IMG/VR virus record: IMGVR_UViG_3300043395_000421
Location: 1 to 64,000 of that record
Strand: one strand, 5' to 3'
DNA: 64,000 nt
DNA from: a virus
In this document: one piece after another, positions 62,865 through 64,000 of the stretch
Layout of the letters: every line of letters starts with the position of its first letter
Numbering within the stretch: the first letter of the stretch is position 1
Translations under genes and position numbers: made by a program
Notes under the pieces: generated by a model
Told to the model about the DNA's origin: nothing
What the model saw: the letters and a program-made list of their open reading frames with translations, nothing else
The model's database searches: none

Positions 62865-63356
62865 TTAAGAAAGTCCTGGTCCAGCTATCAAATATGTGTT
62901 ACTTGCAACACATAATATTGTAACAACTCCATATGCTGGGATAGTTCTATTTCCAGTGTTTGATGTTCCTGCCCATCTTAATGTAACGCTAGAACCTTGA
63001 GTAATTGTTTGCGAAGAACCAGAATTATTATATATTACAGCATTTTGTCCCGCCGTCATTGCTGTGGCAGTAGTAACAGAAACTCCACCTGTTGTTATAT
63101 CTATATATTTACCATTATCAGAAGACTGTAATATGTATGCTGAAGTTTGAGAATTCTGTGGCAATGTTGCTGGGCCTTGTGGTCCAGTTGGACCAGTTGC
63201 GCCAGATGCGCCAGATGGGCCTGTTGCGCCAGTTGGTCCAGATGCTCCAGTTGAAATTCTTACTACGTCCCAAGTTGTTCCATTCCATATCCAAGTAGTT
63301 CCACTTACTGTATATGTTTGATTTAAGGTGGGGGAATTAGGAAAATCCATTGGCAT
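62865..63356 (-). CDS. Collagen-like tail fibre protein, 163 aa
   Basis: Residues 1-35 have PNSPTLNQTYTVSGTTWIWN, a fibre-attachment module. Residues 38-64 contain nine GXX triplets of the GPTGATGPSG type, and the rest is a beta-type head (NAVIYNNSGSSQTITQGSSV). Collagen-like stalks trimerise phage fibres. It precedes the Gly-rich protein in transcription and may share a fibre with it. Confidence 0.75.
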   Translation of the reverse strand: MPMDFPNSPTLNQTYTVSGTTWIWNGTTWDVVRISTGASGPTGATGPSGASGATGPTGPQGPATLPQNSQTSAYILQSSDNGKYIDITTGGVSVTTATAMTAGQNAVIYNNSGSSQTITQGSSVTLRWAGTSNTGNRTIPAYGVVTILCVASNTYLIAGPGLS

Positions 63357-63357
63357 A

Positions 63358-63621
63358 TTATGAACCCATAATTAACAAAATGTCTTCTTCTGTTAACCCT
63401 AACTGCTCTAGCTTAGATATCGCTTGTTGTCTTTTATTTTGTCTCTGCAATTCTTTTTGCTCAAGCCATGCTGGCAAATCTAATTTTCCTTGATTAAACT
63501 GTTCTTCTGTTAAATATGGATCTGCATCATGCCAAATAATTCCAGAATAATCATCTCCGTATATGGTCCACTTAACGCTGTCTGGCACAAGCATTTTTAA
63601 AACTTCGGCTCCAATCATCAT
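63358..63621 (-). CDS. Small tail-associated protein, 87 aa
   Basis: The protein has MLVPDSVKWTIYGDDYSGII, then DADPYLTEEQFNQG, and a helical C-terminus (RQQAISKLEQLGLTEEDILL). Such short proteins with a C-terminal helical hairpin often follow fibre genes, perhaps as chaperones. It overlaps the upstream gene by 4 bases. Confidence 0.6.
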   Translation of the reverse strand: MMIGAEVLKMLVPDSVKWTIYGDDYSGIIWHDADPYLTEEQFNQGKLDLPAWLEQKELQRQNKRQQAISKLEQLGLTEEDILLIMGS

Positions 63622-64000
63622 GGCGTTACCTCCATTAATACCATAGTACTACAATTTGTTATAATACCATCATTTACTGAAACATGTCCGTATCCGCCAG
63701 TAAATTTTGTTTTATATGTTATAGCGGAAGTTGTATTTGGTGAATCTAAATGACTTCCAGTAAAAACAAGTCCCCAAAAAAGATGCGCTGGTAGGTACGT
63801 ATTGGTCCACCCAGCAGCCAAAATAAATTGTTTAACAAGAGAATTATCTTTCCAAAGTTCAAGCCACATACTTGATTGCTGAGAATTAACATCTTTATTA
63901 TAAACTTGATCAAACATAATTAATATTTTATTAGAAGCGGAAGTTGGAGTAATTGTTGCCTGTAATGTAGTATCCTGTTTAGTTCCTTGCAAAGAATTTG
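63618..64000 (-). CDS. Tail fibre fragment, 5' end outside the window
   Basis: The reading frame is open to the right edge of the window, so the N-terminus is missing. The visible 127 residues are beta-type (QATITPTSASNKILIMFDQV, then SMWLELWKDNSLVKQFIL), typical of fibre C-terminal domains. An internal TTG at 63992 is probably not the true start. Confidence 0.6.
   Translation of the reverse strand, partial: NSLQGTKQDTTLQATITPTSASNKILIMFDQVYNKDVNSQQSSMWLELWKDNSLVKQFILAAGWTNTYLPAHLFWGLVFTGSHLDSPNTTSAITYKTKFTGGYGHVSVNDGIITNCSTMVLMEVTP

Overview
The window is a stretch of an AT-rich genome of a tailed dsDNA phage with siphovirus-type tail genes. The likely host is an actinobacterium, probably a low-GC freshwater lineage. 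The phage assignment rests on a full late module: terminase, portal, protease-scaffold, HK97-type capsid, connectors, tail tube, a frameshifted tail chaperone pair, a 2328-residue tape measure and tail fibres. The actinobacterial host is inferred from a WhiB regulator, a proteasome-type Ntn hydrolase, an Lsr2-like microprotein and many promoters compatible with leaderless mRNAs. No integrase, excisionase-repressor pair or transposase was seen, so a lytic lifestyle is likely, but the genome may extend past both edges (the last gene is cut at 64000).

Layout. Bases 1-789 hold three small plus-strand genes, ended by a strong terminator. A 400-base non-coding convergent region (849-1263) with tandem repeats and TTGACA boxes follows. 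From 1264 to the end every gene is on the minus strand, so transcription runs from high to low coordinates. Read in that direction: tail fibres and adhesins (64000-60016), portal/protease/capsid (59952-55583), connectors and tail tube (55483-51584), tail chaperones and tape measure (51479-43822), baseplate and fibres (43822-33884). A promoter at 33860-33887 then starts the replication block (33810-19411): metallophosphoesterase, DnaB helicase, primase, SSB-like protein, bacterial-type DNA polymerase III alpha (DnaE), MazG, RecA, nucleases, RuvC-like resolvase, glycosyltransferase and sugar nucleotidyltransferase. The two terminase genes have their own promoter (19386-19414). Next come a tRNA with anticodon CAU, Hsp20, a structured leader RNA before an FmdB-type protein, and a lysis/membrane cluster (15264-12109). 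The last part (11966-1264) holds accessory genes: WhiB, Ntn hydrolase, secreted subtilase, pyrimidine-dimer-glycosylase-like protein, thioredoxin, a secreted Ig/coiled-coil protein, and a dense operon of microproteins, many with Cys pairs.

Genes are tightly packed, often with ATGA or TAATG overlaps, so I could recover about fifteen microgenes of 23-59 codons from overlaps and Shine-Dalgarno (SD) sites. Several starts were moved from the longest ORF to an SD-supported ATG. The replication block looks self-sufficient for fork assembly (helicase, primase, polymerase, SSB, recombinase). A nucleotidyltransferase, a GT2 glycosyltransferase and a nucleotide-modification-associated domain protein sit together beside the terminase and could form a DNA or virion glycosylation cassette. 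Calls are from reading the sequence only; no searches were run.
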